Shown in pieces: positions 5,360 to 5,765 of a DNA stretch of 5,765 nucleotides. The stretch covers positions 1-5,765 of the forward strand of contig JAODBP010000056.1 of the NCBI GenBank assembly GCA_025464025.1, given 5' to 3'. The notes under the pieces were generated by a model. The model had not been told where the DNA came from. It was given only the letters and a program-made list of their open reading frames with translations, and did no database searches. Made by a program: the position numbers and the translations under genes. The DNA is from Actinomycetes bacterium. GTDB taxonomy: Bacteria; Actinomycetota; Acidimicrobiia; Acidimicrobiales; CADCSY01. Every line of letters starts with the position of its first letter. The stretch's first letter is position 1.

Positions 5360-5765
5360 TGGCACTGCGTCTCGGGGCTGAAGGCGCCGACCCGGGGATG
5401 GGCCTGGCCGGGCTCGACCACAACTTCCTCACCGGCACCCTCGAAGAGGTCGTGAAGTGGGCCCGGCGCAACAGCGTGTGGCCGGCCACCTTCGGCCTGG
5501 CCTGCTGCGCCATCGAGATGATGGCCACCGGCGCCTCGCACTTCGACCAGGCCCGCTTCGGCATGGAGGTCTTCCGGGCGTCGCCCCGCCAGGCCGACCT
5601 GATGATCGTCGCCGGCCGCGTCAGCCAGAAGATGGCTCCGGTGCTCCGGCAGGTCTACGACCAGATGGCCGAGCCCAAGTGGGTGATCTCGATGGGCGTG
5701 TGCGCCTCGAGCGGCGGCATGTTCAACAACTACGCCATCGTCCAGGGGGTCGACCAGATCGTCCC
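5359..5765 (+). CDS. nuoB: NADH-quinone oxidoreductase subunit B (3' end cut off)
   Basis: The first 135 codons of NuoB, the complex I subunit that holds the terminal [4Fe-4S] cluster N2 and reduces quinone. The adjacent cysteines Cys49-Cys50 in [10 protein letters not shown] and Cys115 in [10 protein letters not shown] are three of the four N2 ligands. The fourth, in the later PGCPP motif, should lie just beyond the window. Other family motifs visible are the RFGME stretch (66-70), SPRQAD (75-80), and [17 protein letters not shown] at the end. AAGGAG at 5346-5351 lies 7 bases before the ATG, and the ATG shares one base with the nuoA stop. The first 20 residues are short and variable, as is common in the family. 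Nothing appears broken; the truncation is only the window edge. Confidence 0.97.
   Translation, partial: MALRLGAEGADPGMGLAGLDHNFLTGTLEEVVKWARRNSVWPATFGLACCAIEMMATGASHFDQARFGMEVFRASPRQADLMIVAGRVSQKMAPVLRQVYDQMAEPKWVISMGVCASSGGMFNNYAIVQGVDQIV

Noticed and set aside
4046..5365. Long minus-strand open frame (439 codons) opposite the unknown membrane protein and nuoA
   Set aside because: It is a shadow of real plus-strand genes in GC-rich DNA. The predicted protein is compositionally biased and nuoA on the other strand is certain.
1..5765. CRISPR array, tRNA, rRNA, insertion sequence or phage elements
   Set aside because: No regularly spaced repeats, cloverleaf-like sequence, transposase motif or terminal inverted repeats were seen; nearly all bases are in respiratory genes.

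Overview
The window is a tightly packed, all-plus-strand respiratory gene cluster from a high-GC bacterium with strongly G/C-ending codons. It holds eight genes, and both window ends cut into one (a ferredoxin at the left, nuoB at the right). The codon use, the Tat-targeted membrane Rieske protein and the membrane-anchored diheme cytochrome c suggest an actinobacterium-like organism. However, cytochrome b is split into a b6-like part and a subunit-IV-like part. That is not the single long QcrB of mycobacteria and streptomycetes, so a deep-branching lineage (for example Acidimicrobiia-like) is my best guess. This is inference; no rRNA or other lineage marker is present.

Layout: (1) 2-340, C-terminal part of a protein with two [4Fe-4S] motifs; (2) 349-1128, b6-like cytochrome b; (3) a 112-base gap holding a short direct repeat; (4) 1241-2053, subunit-IV-like cytochrome b C-terminal half with a long low-complexity N-terminal extension; (5) 2067-2909, Rieske iron-sulfur protein; (6) 2909-4018, membrane-anchored diheme cytochrome c; (7) 4031-4852, a three-helix membrane protein of unknown function; (8) 4877-5359, nuoA; (9) 5359-5765, start of nuoB. 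Apart from the one gap, spacings are between a 1-base overlap and 24 bases, each start has a purine-rich Shine-Dalgarno, and no terminator or promoter is evident. Transcription as one operon is therefore likely.

How the genes work together: NuoA and NuoB begin a complex I operon (NADH to quinone). The b6-like and IV-like proteins, the Rieske protein and the diheme cytochrome c form a quinol:cytochrome c reductase (complex III, bc/b6f type). It oxidises the quinol and passes electrons outward, probably to a terminal oxidase outside the window. The ferredoxin-like protein could feed low-potential electrons into the same system, but this is a hypothesis.

The points most worth a second look are: a cysteine in the b6-like protein at the position that anchors heme ci in b6f complexes; loss of the PEWY glutamate in the IV-like protein (it reads APWY); the duplicated Ala/Gly/Pro-rich extension on that protein; the unknown membrane protein between complex III and complex I genes; and the unusual gap.
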